Origin: Methylobacterium frigidaeris | GTDB taxonomy: Bacteria > Pseudomonadota > Alphaproteobacteria > Rhizobiales > Beijerinckiaceae | Assembly: GCF_022179185.1 (NCBI RefSeq) | Contig: NZ_BPQJ01000003.1 | Span: forward strand, 214,459 to 278,458 | Length of the DNA: 64,000 bases | Direction of reading: 5' to 3' | Shown here: positions 18,708 through 27,547 of the stretch, one piece after another | Numbering within the stretch: position 1 is the stretch's first letter | How the letters are laid out: each line of letters begins with the position of its first letter | Notes under the pieces: model-generated | Seen by the model: only the letters and a program-made list of their open reading frames with translations | What the model was told of the DNA's origin: nothing | Database searches by the model: none | Translations under genes and position numbers: made by a program

Positions 18708-18804
18708 CTTCGAACGGACGCGTTCGAAGGTGCCAGGCAAGCCCGAACGGGCGCCGGTGCTGATGCGCCGCTCGCCTTCGCATCGACACGTCGATGCGAA
18801 GGCG
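18708..18804. terminator. Two perfect hairpins after the FAH-family gene
   Basis: The first is CTTCGAAC (18708-18715) / GTTCGAAG (18722-18729). The second is a 15-bp perfect stem, 18773-18787 with 18790-18804, separated by 2 nt. The pair lies 12-108 bp past the FAH-family stop and 66 bp before the next gene. Neither is followed by a T tract, so the second could also be an operator-like palindrome. Confidence 0.55.
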
Positions 18805-18869
18805 CAAGGGTACGCGGTGAGACGGCCCGCGGGCTCCGTCCCGCGGGCTCCATCCGGAGGGGTGAAGTG

Positions 18870-19496
18870 ATGGACGTGCTCGTCGTCGACGACCACCCGA
18901 TCGTGCTGCAGGGATGCCGCCGGGTGCTGGAGGATGCCGGCGTCGAGACCGTGCACGAGGCCACCGGAATCGCCGCCGGCTATCGCCGCTTCCGCCGCCA
19001 CCGCCCCGACCTCGTGGTGGCCGATCTCACCTTCCAGGGCGCATCGCTCAGCGGTCTCGCGCTGATCCGGCGGATCCGGGCGGTGGCCCCGGGCACCCGC
19101 ATCCTGGTCTTCAGCATGCACGATGACCCGGAGATCGCCGCCCGCGCCCTGGAGAGCGGGGCGGCCGGCTATGTTCTCAAGGACACCGCCTCGTCGGAGC
19201 TGCACCTCGCCTTTGAGCGGGTGCGCGACGGCGGCACCTATGTCGCGCCCTCGCTCGCCGCCGAGGTCGACCGCTTGCGGCGCGAGGCGCCGGCCGCGCC
19301 ACCCCTCACCCCGCGCGAGCGGCAGATCCTGGCGCGCCTCGGCGCCGGCCGCTCGCACGGGGCGATCGCCGACGAGCTGGGCCTGAGCTACAAGACCATC
19401 GCCAATGCCTGCACGCAGCTGCGCCGCAAGCTCGGCGCCCGCACCCTTGCGGACCTGATCCGCATCGCCCTGCGGGAGGCGGCGCGGAACCCCTGA
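18870..19496 (+). CDS. Response regulator, NarL/LuxR family
   Basis: 208 residues. The receiver domain starts MDVLVVDDHPIVLQG, with phosphoacceptor Asp52 in VVADLTF and Lys181-type region FVLKD represented by GYVLKDTASSE. The C-terminal LuxR helix-turn-helix is LTPRERQILARLGAG followed by ADELGLSYKTIANACTQLRRKLG (about 145-192). GGAGGGG precedes the ATG. It is an orphan: no histidine kinase is adjacent. Spacing from the FAH gene (173 bp, with hairpins between) argues for a separate transcript. Confidence 0.93.
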   Translation: MDVLVVDDHPIVLQGCRRVLEDAGVETVHEATGIAAGYRRFRRHRPDLVVADLTFQGASLSGLALIRRIRAVAPGTRILVFSMHDDPEIAARALESGAAGYVLKDTASSELHLAFERVRDGGTYVAPSLAAEVDRLRREAPAAPPLTPRERQILARLGAGRSHGAIADELGLSYKTIANACTQLRRKLGARTLADLIRIALREAARNP

Positions 19497-19735
19497 TCCG
19501 GCGGGCGCTGCCGGCCGCACCTGGCCGGCGGAACCTTGGCCCTACGATGGCGGCGACGGCGCGCCGCCCCGGAGCGGGCCATCCTTGGAAATCAGTTAAC
19601 CAATGTAAACCACGCCAATCCATGAAATAAATATCTCCGAGTATACGCTAGAATATCTTAATTTTCACTGTTCCATAATGTCGCCTCTTTCGGTTTTATG
19701 TTGCGCGGCGTCAAGCAACAAAACGGGAATGCGAA

Positions 19736-20101
19736 ATGGTTTCGAAGGCAAAGCTGGCGATCATCGGCCTCGCAGCAGCGGGCGCCGTCGGAGTGACGTT
19801 ACAAGCCAGCACGCCCGCCGAAGCCCAGTCCGGTGCCGCCTCCTGGTACGGCCCCGGATTTCAGGGCCGGCGCACTGCGAATGGCGAGCGCTTCAACACG
19901 CACGCTCTCACGGCGGCTCATCGCCGCCTCCCCTTCGGCGCCCGGGTCCGGGTCACCAACACGGCAAATGGCCGCTCGGTGGTGGTGCGGATCAACGATC
20001 GCGGCCCCTATGTCGGCGGCCGGGTGATCGACCTGTCCCAGGCCTCCGCCCGGGCGATCGGCATGTCGGGCGTCGCCCGCGTGCGCCTCAGCCGCCTCTG
20101 A
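19736..20101 (+). CDS. Septal-ring lytic transglycosylase RlpA family protein
   Basis: 121 residues. A signal peptide ([20 protein letters not shown] to EAQ) is followed by a double-psi beta-barrel with RlpA hallmarks: [35 protein letters not shown] and [16 protein letters not shown]. This is the minimal form with no SPOR domain, so it probably acts on peptidoglycan in the periplasm without septal targeting. The 240 bp upstream is AT-rich compared with the surroundings (19590-19690) and should contain the promoter. Confidence 0.93.
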   Translation: MVSKAKLAIIGLAAAGAVGVTLQASTPAEAQSGAASWYGPGFQGRRTANGERFNTHALTAAHRRLPFGARVRVTNTANGRSVVVRINDRGPYVGGRVIDLSQASARAIGMSGVARVRLSRL

Positions 20102-20639
20102 GCGGCGACCCGATCGGTCGCACCAAGACCTCTCCGGCACGGAAACGCCGTCCTCGGGCGAAGAGGATCCCGGCTCCAGGCGATCCTTCCGCCCCATGGC
20201 CGCGCGATCCAGCGTCCGACGCAATCTTCCGGAAACGGTCTGCGGCCAAGACGGCAGTCGATCCGTCCAGCCCCGATTCCGCCTCGCCTTGCGGGCGGTC
20301 CGGTTCGGGACGGATCGATTGGTTCGGGCGAGAGACGAGGAGCGCCGGTCGGGGCTGGTCGCGGCCTCCGCTCAGGCTCGAGTCTCGGATCACCCGCAGG
20401 GGACGCGTCTCCGCGGCCCTCCGGATGCAAGAGCATCGTCCGACGACGCGGATATCGGTTCGCCGCAGACAAGGCGGCAAACGCGAATGCCCGGAGCAGC
20501 GCCCGATTGCGACACGGTCGGGCGCTGCTCTAGATGCAACCCTACGGCCGAGGCAACTCATTGCAGCCGGAATCGTCGGGCAGGATGTCGCCTCCCCGAT
20601 CAGAATTTGCCCCTCCATCCGTTCTCCCGGAGAGACGTC
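20102..20639. other. 538-bp spacer without a recognised gene
   Basis: Frames on both strands are open by virtue of high G+C, but none shows family features, a ribosome site or third-position GC bias. No repeat or palindrome stood out. Confidence 0.45.
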
Positions 20640-20879
20640 GTGCTCCTGCGCTCCACTCTGATTCTCGCCCTGACCACGGGCGCCGCTCTCGCTCAGCCGG
20701 TCATGGCCGACCGTGCGGTGCTCAAGCAGTACTGCACGGGCGATTACCTGACCTATTGCGGCAACCTGTCGCCGGACGGACCCGAAGTGCAGGCTTGCTT
20801 CCGCCAGAACAAGTCCAAGCTGTCCCCGGACTGCCAGGCCGCGATCACCAGTTACATGAGAGCGCAGCGCAGGGGGTGA
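20640..20879 (+). CDS. Small exported cysteine-rich repeat protein
   Basis: 79 residues from GTG 20640, which follows GGAGAG. A signal peptide (VLLRSTLILALTTGAALAQP) precedes a mature part with four cysteines: YCTGDYLTYCG, ACFRQNKSKLS and DCQAAI. The C-x7-C ... C-x11-C spacing matches the Cys-rich GLG1 repeat seen in small Methylobacterium periplasmic proteins. Its role is unknown; the cysteines probably form two disulfides after export. No ATG is available nearby, and the longer frame upstream has no signal peptide. Confidence 0.75.
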   Translation: MLLRSTLILALTTGAALAQPVMADRAVLKQYCTGDYLTYCGNLSPDGPEVQACFRQNKSKLSPDCQAAITSYMRAQRRG

Positions 20880-21337
20880 GAACGGCGCCTGGCCTCTCCT
20901 CCACGGGATGGAGGCGGGGCCTCGCCGAGCCCGATCGTCCCGCAACCGCGTGCGGGAGATGCCGGTATCCCGGCCGGGGGAGATTCATCGAGGTCAATAA
21001 TATCGCGTGCGAGTCATTAGCCCAATTATGGTTTGCGCCTTACCGAACCGGGCGCTTGGGGCGGCACCGCAAATCTCGATCGAACCTCCATGGCGCACTT
21101 GCCTGACGATGCCGCCGCCCCATCTCGTGCCTCACGTCGCTATTGCCTTGGTTCAGTCCGCTCAGGCTGCGAAGGCCTCCAGCAATGTTCCGGCAAGTCG
21201 TGTAATTTGGGTTCTTTGTTATTTTCTTTAAGGAAGACGCTGGCAAAGGGCAGGTATTTATTCTTATTTGGTGCTCTGACAGGTAAATTTACCCCCTTTA
21301 CTCTTCAATAATAATTAAGGGGCACGGTCTCCGGCAG
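20880..21337. other. 458-bp spacer, AT-rich in its right half, no gene
   Basis: From about 21195 to 21320 the base composition drops far below the local G+C (runs such as TTTGTTATTTTCTTTAAGG and AATAATAATTAAGG). The overlapping small open frames lack ribosome sites. It probably includes the chemoreceptor promoter; the low G+C could also mark acquired DNA. Confidence 0.5.
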
Positions 21338-22834
21338 GTGCTGCGAGAGACTGCCCCCGTGTCCTTCCTCCAATCGAGCCACGCCGCGCTGCTCGCGGCT
21401 GTCGACCGGTCGCAAGCCCGGATCGAGTTCGACCCGTCCGGGACGATCCTGGACGCGAATGCCTGCTTCCAGGGCCTGACCGGTTACACCCTGGCCGAAC
21501 TCAAGGGCCGGCACCACAGCTTATTGATACCGCCGGGCGAGCGGAACGGCTCGGATTACATAGCCTTCTGGCAGCGCCTGCGCGAGGGCCGGTTCGAGAG
21601 CCGGGAGTTTCGGCGAATCGCCAAGGACGGCCGGTCGATCTGGATTCAGGCCTCCTACAATCCGGTGCTCGATCGGCGCGGCCGCGTCGTCCGGATCGTG
21701 AAGCTCGCCTCCGACATCACCGCCCGCAAGGAGCACGACGCCTACCTGGCCGGCCAGATCGCCGCCCTCGACCGCTCGCAGGCGGTGATCCACTTCACCC
21801 CGGACGGGATGGTCGCCGAGGCCAACGCCGTCTTCCTCGGCGTGATGGGCTACACCCGCGACGAGGTGGTGGGGCGCCACCACAGCCAGTTCGTCTCCGA
21901 GTCCGAGCGGGCGAGTGCCGGCTATGCCGCGTTCTGGCAGGACCTGGCCGCGGGCCGCTACCAGGCCGGCGAGTTCCACCGCGTCGGCAAGGGCGGCCGC
22001 GAGGTGTGGATCTTCGGTGCCTACAACCCGGTGCTCGACCTCGACGGCAAGCTCTGCGCGGTGGTGAAGTTCGCCACCGACATCACCCAGCAGGTGCTCG
22101 ACCGCGAGCGCCGGAGCGCGGGCCAGCGGGTGATCGAGGCGGACATCGCGGCGATCACGGTTGCGGTCTCGGAGGTGTCGGAGCAGGCCCGCGCCACCAC
22201 CGAGCAGACGGTCCAGACCTCCGGCAACGTCGAGGCGGTGGCCGCCGGCACCGAGGAATTCGCGGCCTCGATCGCCGAGCTCGGCCGCCACGCCGAGGAT
22301 GCCCGCACCGCCTCCGATGCAGCGGTGCGCAAGGCCCAGGATGCCGGCGGGATCGTGGCGAGCCTGACCCAGGCGGCGGACCGGATCGGCGAGGCGGTGT
22401 CGCTGATCCGGTCCATCGCCGACCAGACCAACCTGCTCGCGCTCAACGCCACCATCGAGGCGGCCCGGGCGGGGGTGGCCGGCAAGGGCTTCGCGGTCGT
22501 CGCCGCCGAGGTCAAGGCGCTCGCCGGTCAGTCGGCCCGGGCGACCCAGGAGATCGGCACGCAGATCGCCGCCGTGCAGGGCGCGACCTCCGGGGCGGTG
22601 GCGGCGATCGAGGCGATCGTCGCGGCGATCGGCTACGTCAGCGAGATCTCGGTCGGGGTGTCGAGCGCCATCACGCAGCAGGCCGCGGTGACCCGCGACA
22701 TGTCGGCCAACATGCAGGATGCCGCCCGGAGCGTCGCCTCGGTGCGCCGGAACATGGAGCGGATCACCGGCTCCGCCGGCGACGTCGACACCTCGATCCG
22801 CAAGGTCTCCCAGGCGGCGCGGGCGCTCCTCTGA
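21338..22834 (+). CDS. Cytoplasmic PAS-PAS methyl-accepting chemotaxis protein
   Basis: 498 residues. Two tandem PAS domains span about 15-130 and 137-255; each ends with the PAC pattern [21 protein letters not shown] or [21 protein letters not shown]. They share DRSQAxIxF starts and are internal duplicates. The MCP signalling domain follows, with hairpin tip [20 protein letters not shown] and [18 protein letters not shown]. There is no transmembrane segment, so it is a soluble receptor, and PAS domains of this type often bind haem or flavin to sense redox or oxygen. The start is GTG; an alternative GTG lies at 21359. No chemotaxis operon is nearby. Confidence 0.93.
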   Translation: MLRETAPVSFLQSSHAALLAAVDRSQARIEFDPSGTILDANACFQGLTGYTLAELKGRHHSLLIPPGERNGSDYIAFWQRLREGRFESREFRRIAKDGRSIWIQASYNPVLDRRGRVVRIVKLASDITARKEHDAYLAGQIAALDRSQAVIHFTPDGMVAEANAVFLGVMGYTRDEVVGRHHSQFVSESERASAGYAAFWQDLAAGRYQAGEFHRVGKGGREVWIFGAYNPVLDLDGKLCAVVKFATDITQQVLDRERRSAGQRVIEADIAAITVAVSEVSEQARATTEQTVQTSGNVEAVAAGTEEFAASIAELGRHAEDARTASDAAVRKAQDAGGIVASLTQAADRIGEAVSLIRSIADQTNLLALNATIEAARAGVAGKGFAVVAAEVKALAGQSARATQEIGTQIAAVQGATSGAVAAIEAIVAAIGYVSEISVGVSSAITQQAAVTRDMSANMQDAARSVASVRRNMERITGSAGDVDTSIRKVSQAARALL

Positions 22835-22847
22835 CCGGCCTCGCCGC

Positions 22848-22925
22848 TCAGGCGCTGAGCCCGAGGAGCACCACCAGGGCGATCCCGAGGGCGAGGCACG
22901 AGGCTGCGGCGAACAGGACAGGCAT
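22848..22925 (-). CDS. Putative 25-residue membrane protein
   Basis: MPVLFAAASCLALGIALVV plus LLGLSA: one hydrophobic helix covering almost the whole peptide. GGAGG sits 7 nt before the ATG (22931-22937 region), which is ideal spacing and the main evidence that it is translated. It is convergent with the chemoreceptor gene, 13 bp from its stop. No homology can be judged at this length. Confidence 0.45.
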   Translation of the reverse strand: MPVLFAAASCLALGIALVVLLGLSA

Positions 22926-23037
22926 CGGTGGGCCTCCGAAGGAGCGGCGACGGTCAGCGTCTTGGACCCGGAGTGAGGCCGCTCCGTGACGAAGGGTCAG
23001 GAAAGCGTGGCCGTAATGCCGTCGGCAGCGGTGCGGC

Positions 23038-23101
23038 GGTCCGGCTCGCAAGAGCGGAGCGGTCCAGCTCGCAAGAGCGGAGCGGTCCAGCTCGCGAGCG
23101 C
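23038..23101. repeat. 23-bp tandem repeat, 2.8 copies
   Basis: Units at 23038-23060 and 23061-23083 (one base different) and a partial unit at 23084-23101 lie in the spacer upstream of a small gene. The core reads GGTCCAGCTCGCAAGAGCGG and contains the palindrome GCTCGCAAGAGC. Confidence 0.75.
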
Positions 23102-23169
23102 GGCACCGCCTGACTCGCCCCGGGAGGCATGTTTCTGTAGAATGGCTCTCCGAGCAAGCAAGGAGAGCC

Positions 23170-23361
23170 ATGCATCTCGTCGTGACGGCCCACACCCCGG
23201 ACGGGCACCTCTCGTACCAGCGCTCCTCACCGGAGGCGGCCCTGGAGAAGGCAGACGAACTCGCGGCGGACGGCCACGAGTGGATCGTGATCACCGACAT
23301 CACCGGCCGCCACTACGAGCCGGGCGAGTTCGACGACCTGTTCGTGCATCCGGGCAGCTGA
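23170..23361 (+). CDS. Small conserved-looking hypothetical protein
   Basis: 63 residues, acidic, no membrane segment: MHLVVTAHTPDGHLSYQRS, then a helix EAALEKADELAADG, then EWIVITDITGRHYEPGEFDDLF. The alternating beta-alpha-beta pattern suggests a compact folded domain. AAGGAGAG precedes the ATG at the ideal distance, and the preceding AATGGCTCTCCGAGCAAGCAAGGAGAGCC contains an inverted GGCTCTCC/GGAGAGCC that could mask the ribosome site. Function unknown; no neighbour suggests one. Confidence 0.8.
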   Translation: MHLVVTAHTPDGHLSYQRSSPEAALEKADELAADGHEWIVITDITGRHYEPGEFDDLFVHPGS

Positions 23362-23659
23362 GGGCGCGGGGGCGGGGCGCCCCCGTCCATCCCGCACCGG
23401 CATCGGAGCCCGACCATCCCGCGCGGGCGCGGGCTCCCCGGCCCGAACGCGACCGATCGACGTAAGCGCCCGCCCCCGAAATGCGGTCTGGTTCCTCCGA
23501 CTCGACAAGGTTGCACCATCCGCGGCCCGTGATCTGATCGCGTCCTGCGTGCAGGACCGCGAGGCGCGGTCCTGCGACGCGCCGGCTGACCTTCCGCGAC
23601 ACGCGCGCAGCCGGGACATGCAGCCGGGACCTGCCAGTCAGGTCGGACGAGGGTCGGAC

Positions 23660-24694
23660 ATGCCGAGCGTCGACGTCATCATTCCCTGCTATCGCTACGC
23701 GGATTTCCTCGCCGAGAGCGTCGGCAGCGTCCTGGCGACCGAGAATTGCGACGTCCGCGTCCTGATCCTCGACGATGCCTCGCCCGATCACACGCCGGAG
23801 GTGGCCGGGGCCCTGTGCCGGGCCGATGCCCGGGTGGAATACGTCCGGCACGCGACCAACCGCGGCCATATCGCCACCTACAACGAGGGCTTGGACTGGG
23901 CGCGGGCGGAATGCCTGCTCCTGCTCTCCGCGGACGATTTCGTCACGCCCGGCGCGCTGGCGCGGGCCGCGCACCTCATGCACGCGCGGCCGGACCTGAG
24001 CCTGGTCTACGGTCCGTATCTCAGCGTCGAGGAGGGCAAGCCCCGCCCGGAGATGCCGTCGGCCGATCTGGACGCCGATCACACGATCTACGACACCCGC
24101 CAATTCTTCGCGCTCAACCGCTTCATCAACCCGATCCACACCTCGACCGCCGTTGTGCGCACGGCGATCCAGCACCGCGTCGGCGGCTACCGCGCGGAAC
24201 TCACCCATTCCGGCGACCAGGAGATGTGGCTGCGGCTGGCGCTGCACGGATCCGTCGCCCGGATCGACCGGCCGCAGGGCGTCTGGCGCCAGCACGGCAG
24301 CAACATGTCGTCGTACTACTACGAGCAGATGCTTCGCGACATCGATCAGCGCAAGCTGATGTTCGACACCGTCTTCGGCTACCCCGAGGCCGCCGCGGTC
24401 GCGGAGATGGGCGGGCCGATGCGGCTGGGGCTCGCCATGTCGGCGGTGCGGCACGCCAGCCAGCCCTTCGACCGCGGAGACGTCGCGGGCGCCCGCCACA
24501 TGATGGATCACGCCGCCGGCATCAGCCCGGCGGTGCGCCGCACGCGCCTGTGGTGGCTCCAGCGCGCCAAGCTGGCGATGGGCCCGCGCGCCTGGCAGGC
24601 GATACGTCCGGTCGTCACGAAGCGGCTCGGCCTGTCGCTCGGCCGCTTCGTCGCCCCGATCGAGCGCCCGGACGCCGTGCAGGACGCACGCTGA
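23660..24694 (+). CDS. Glycosyltransferase family 2 protein
   Basis: 344 residues with a GT-A fold at the N-terminus. It starts MPSVDVIIPCYRYADFLAESV, has the nucleotide-binding LILDDASPD and the metal-binding SADDFVTPGALARA. The acceptor region contains HSGDQEMWLRLAL and VWRQHGSN. It resembles cytoplasmic glycosyltransferases acting on surface polysaccharides. The upstream ATG at 23549 adds a low-quality leader, so 23660 is used. A second GT2 gene lies 590 bp downstream in the same direction, but no export or polymerase genes are adjacent. Confidence 0.92.
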   Translation: MPSVDVIIPCYRYADFLAESVGSVLATENCDVRVLILDDASPDHTPEVAGALCRADARVEYVRHATNRGHIATYNEGLDWARAECLLLLSADDFVTPGALARAAHLMHARPDLSLVYGPYLSVEEGKPRPEMPSADLDADHTIYDTRQFFALNRFINPIHTSTAVVRTAIQHRVGGYRAELTHSGDQEMWLRLALHGSVARIDRPQGVWRQHGSNMSSYYYEQMLRDIDQRKLMFDTVFGYPEAAAVAEMGGPMRLGLAMSAVRHASQPFDRGDVAGARHMMDHAAGISPAVRRTRLWWLQRAKLAMGPRAWQAIRPVVTKRLGLSLGRFVAPIERPDAVQDAR

Positions 24695-24745
24695 GAAGGA
24701 CGCGCGCCGAGCGCCGAGGTGCAGGCGCGCGTCCCGACCGGCCGA

Positions 24746-24949
24746 TCAGGCGGCGCCGAGGGCGTCGCGCGGGATCGGCGGCAGCGGACGACTGGGGAAC
24801 GGAATGATCTGGCAGCGGCTCTCCGCCTCCGCGTCGCCGCGCCGGCGGGCCGAGCGCTCGACTGCGGAAGCGATCGCCAGCTTCGCGCGCGGGGAATAGC
24901 CCCGGCGGCGCAGCCAAGCCGGGATCGGGGAGAAGCGTCTCTTCGACAT
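24746..24949 (-). CDS. Small basic hypothetical protein
   Basis: 67 residues, strongly basic in the first half (SKRRFSPIPAWLRRRGYSPRAKLAIASAVERSARRRGD) and proline-rich at the end (IIPFPSRPLPPIPRD). No strong ribosome site precedes the ATG. It lies opposite to and between two GT2 genes. Composition and codon use look coding, but the evidence is modest. Confidence 0.4.
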   Translation of the reverse strand: MSKRRFSPIPAWLRRRGYSPRAKLAIASAVERSARRRGDAEAESRCQIIPFPSRPLPPIPRDALGAA

Positions 24950-25285
24950 GGTTTCGTGTGCCGATGCAGGTGGGCGACGGCGTTAGTTCAAACATGGATG
25001 CCGGACCCGGGATACGCCGCTGCGTCCCAAACTCTTGTCCCAGAATCCCAACGCTCGACCGCGGCCTTGAAGTCCGGCACGACGGCCCGACCTCGATCGG
25101 CCGTGCTGCACGGCGAGACCTGCGGGTGCGTCGCGGGCGATCCACCTCCACCCTTCGCCGTAGCCGCTTTCGCCCTCCGACTGGAGGCTGGTGGCCGGAA
25201 GGCGCGGCTCTCCGGTGGGGGCCGGCCTGCTAATCAGGAACCGGACGCGGCGCGGACTCCCGCGCCCTAGCCCCGGGATTCCGCC
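24950..25285. other. 336-bp spacer before the second GT2 gene
   Basis: No gene, repeat or clear promoter element was recognised on either strand. Confidence 0.4.
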
Positions 25286-26236
25286 ATGGCCTCCTCCTTC
25301 GCCCCATGCGCCGCCGTCTCCATCGTGATCCCGCTGTTCCAGAAGGCGGACGTGATCGGGCAGACCGTCGAGGCGGTGCTCCGGCAGACCTTCGAGCAGT
25401 TCGAGCTGATCGTCGTCGATGATGGCTCGACGGATGGCGGCGGCGATGTCGTTGCGGCGTTCGACGATCCCCGGATCCGCCTCATCCGCCAGGCCAATGC
25501 CGGCTCCTCAGCGGCGCGCAACCGGGGTGTCGCCGCGGCGCGGAGCGACTGGATCGCCTTCCTCGACGCCGACGACATCTGGGCCGGCCGGCACCTCGAG
25601 AACCTCCTGGCGGCGGCCTCCCGCGGGGACGCGGTCGCGGTCTTCGCCAACCACCTGCTGGCCAGCCGCGCCGCGCCGGTGATGAGGGCCGACGTGCCCG
25701 ACCAGCGCGTCGACGACGTGTTCGCCTTCGTGCTCGCGACCTACCCCTACGCCGTGCATCCGAGCAGCCTGCTGGTGGACCGGGCCGCGCTGATCCGGGC
25801 CGGCCTCTTCCCGGCCGGCGCCGTGATGGGCGAGGACACCGACACCTGGTGCCGGCTCGCCTTCGAGGGTCCGTTCCGCTACGTCGCCGAGCCGACCGCG
25901 GTCTACCGCGACGGCCATCCGACCAGCGTGCTCGCGCACCAGCTGCGCCGACGCCCGCTTCCGCCGCCCTTCGACCGGACGCTCACCGCGCTCCTGCGCC
26001 ACGGCGCGGTGCCGCCCCACCTCGTCCGCTCCGCCGGCCGCTACCGCAACTTCCTGATGCTCGAATACGCCCGCCAGCTCCTCGACGTCGGCGATGCTGA
26101 AGCGGCGCGTGATACCTTACGCCGGCATTGCCGCCTCGCCGACGACCCCGTGCGCTACGCCAAGCGCTTCCTGCGGACGTGGTCGTTCGGGCACCGGCTC
26201 TACGCGCTGTCGCGACAATGGGTGCTGTCGCGGTGA
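25286..26236 (+). CDS. Glycosyltransferase family 2 protein
   Basis: 316 residues. The GT-A start AAVSIVIPLFQKADVIGQTVEA is followed by VVDDGSTDGG and the DXD-type LDADDIWAG. Then come HPSSLLVDRAALIRAG and the acidic MGEDTDTWCRLAFEG expected to carry the catalytic base. No membrane helices. It lies 590 bp after another GT2 gene with which it shares fold but little sequence, so it is not a recent duplicate. Likely role is surface glycan synthesis; sugar and acceptor are unknown. Confidence 0.93.
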   Translation: MASSFAPCAAVSIVIPLFQKADVIGQTVEAVLRQTFEQFELIVVDDGSTDGGGDVVAAFDDPRIRLIRQANAGSSAARNRGVAAARSDWIAFLDADDIWAGRHLENLLAAASRGDAVAVFANHLLASRAAPVMRADVPDQRVDDVFAFVLATYPYAVHPSSLLVDRAALIRAGLFPAGAVMGEDTDTWCRLAFEGPFRYVAEPTAVYRDGHPTSVLAHQLRRRPLPPPFDRTLTALLRHGAVPPHLVRSAGRYRNFLMLEYARQLLDVGDAEAARDTLRRHCRLADDPVRYAKRFLRTWSFGHRLYALSRQWVLSR

Positions 26237-26266
26237 CGCGCTCCTCCGGGATGTCCGCTCCACCGG

Positions 26267-27406
26267 TTACCCTTCCGGCCGCGCCAGCACTCCACCGGTG
26301 ATCGCCCGGCTCACGCCTGTCGTCGACGGGAAGGTGATCGGCAGGCCATCGAGCGAGCGCACCGCCAGGTACGCGAAGGCCTGGGCCTCCAGGAAGGCGG
26401 AGGACCAGCCGATGGCGTCGGCGGTCGTGATCTCGGCGCGCAGGTGGTAGTTGAGCTGGCGCAGCAACTCGCCGTTGCGGGCTCCGCCCCCGGCGACGAT
26501 CCAGCGGGTCGGCGGGTCGGTGGCGTGGTCGAGGGCGCGGGCGACGGCCCGGGCCGTGAAGGCGGTGAGCGTCGCGGCGCCGTCCTCGGTCGAGAGCTGG
26601 CCGGCGAGCTTGTGCGAGAACCAGTTCCGGTCGAGGGATTTCGGCGGCTTGCGCGAGAAGAACGGGTGGATCAGGAGCCACGCGAGCAGCGGCTCGTCGG
26701 GCCGGCCGCGGGCGGCGGTGCGCCCGTTGTCGTCGAGGGCGTGGCCGGTGCGCTCGCGCATCCAGTCGTCGATCAGCGCGTTGCCCGGGCCGGTATCGAA
26801 GGCGAGGATTTGTCCGTCCCGGGCGATCAGGGTGGCGTTGGCCACTCCACCGATATTGAGGATGCCGAGGCTGTCGGTGAAGCCCGAGGCCTGGGCGAGC
26901 GCCCGGTGGAAGACCGGCACCAGCGGCGCTCCCTGCCCGCCCGCCTCGATGTCGGCGTTGCGCAGGTCCGACACGACCTTGATGCCGAGGCGGCGGCTCA
27001 AGGCGGCGCCGTCACCGATCTGCACGCTCATCTTCTGGTCGGGGCGGTGCACCACGGTCTGCCCGTGGAAGCCGATCACGTCGATGTCGGCGCAGGTGAG
27101 GCCGTTCTCGGCGAGGAAGTTCTCGACCGCCTCGGCGTGGAGGCGGGTCACCAGCTCCTCGGCTTGGCCCAGGCAGCCCGGGCGCTCGCTGCGCTCGGTC
27201 ACGGCCTCGGCGTCGATCAGGGCCTGGCGCAGCAGCGCCCGGTCGTCGTCGGAATAGGCGCGGTAGCCCGTCGGTCCGAGCGGCTCGAGATAGCCGTTGT
27301 GGCTGCGCTCGACCCGGATCGTCTCGCCGTCGGTCTCGATCAGCGCGACGTCGACGCCGTCGAGGGAGGTGCCGCTCATCAGCCCGATCGCGCGTCGCAT
27401 CGCCAT
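26267..27406 (-). CDS. anmK: Anhydro-N-acetylmuramic acid kinase
   Basis: 379 residues, full length. The N-terminal phosphate-binding segment is IGLMSGTSLDGVDVALIE, followed by VIGFHGQTVVHRP, DLRNADIEAGGQGAPLVP, NIGGVANATL with AFDTGPGNALIDDWM, and VAGGGARNGEL. It phosphorylates and opens 1,6-anhydroMurNAc during cell-wall recycling. Its start faces tyrS across a 141-bp divergent promoter region; the anmK/tyrS pair is a conserved alphaproteobacterial arrangement. ATG 27400 is an alternative start two codons in. Confidence 0.96.
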   Translation of the reverse strand: MAMRRAIGLMSGTSLDGVDVALIETDGETIRVERSHNGYLEPLGPTGYRAYSDDDRALLRQALIDAEAVTERSERPGCLGQAEELVTRLHAEAVENFLAENGLTCADIDVIGFHGQTVVHRPDQKMSVQIGDGAALSRRLGIKVVSDLRNADIEAGGQGAPLVPVFHRALAQASGFTDSLGILNIGGVANATLIARDGQILAFDTGPGNALIDDWMRERTGHALDDNGRTAARGRPDEPLLAWLLIHPFFSRKPPKSLDRNWFSHKLAGQLSTEDGAATLTAFTARAVARALDHATDPPTRWIVAGGGARNGELLRQLNYHLRAEITTADAIGWSSAFLEAQAFAYLAVRSLDGLPITFPSTTGVSRAITGGVLARPEG

Positions 27407-27547
27407 CCCGAATCGCCCCCGTGCCTTTCGGGGCCGGCACTGCTATGGACCGACCCGTTCCGAATCCGACGGAGCTAGCATGGCGGCGCCGCGCTGTCGC
27501 GCCGCAGCCCACGGCAGATTGCCTTCACGAGACTGATCGAGAGTTCC

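Noticed and set aside
20088..20945. 285-codon minus-strand frame over the 20.1-20.6 kb spacer
   Set aside because: It runs antisense over the small cysteine-rich gene, has no ribosome site, and its composition is not protein-like.
21007..21231. Small plus-strand frame in the AT-rich spacer
   Set aside because: No ribosome site and no consistent codon bias; two overlapping frames compete.
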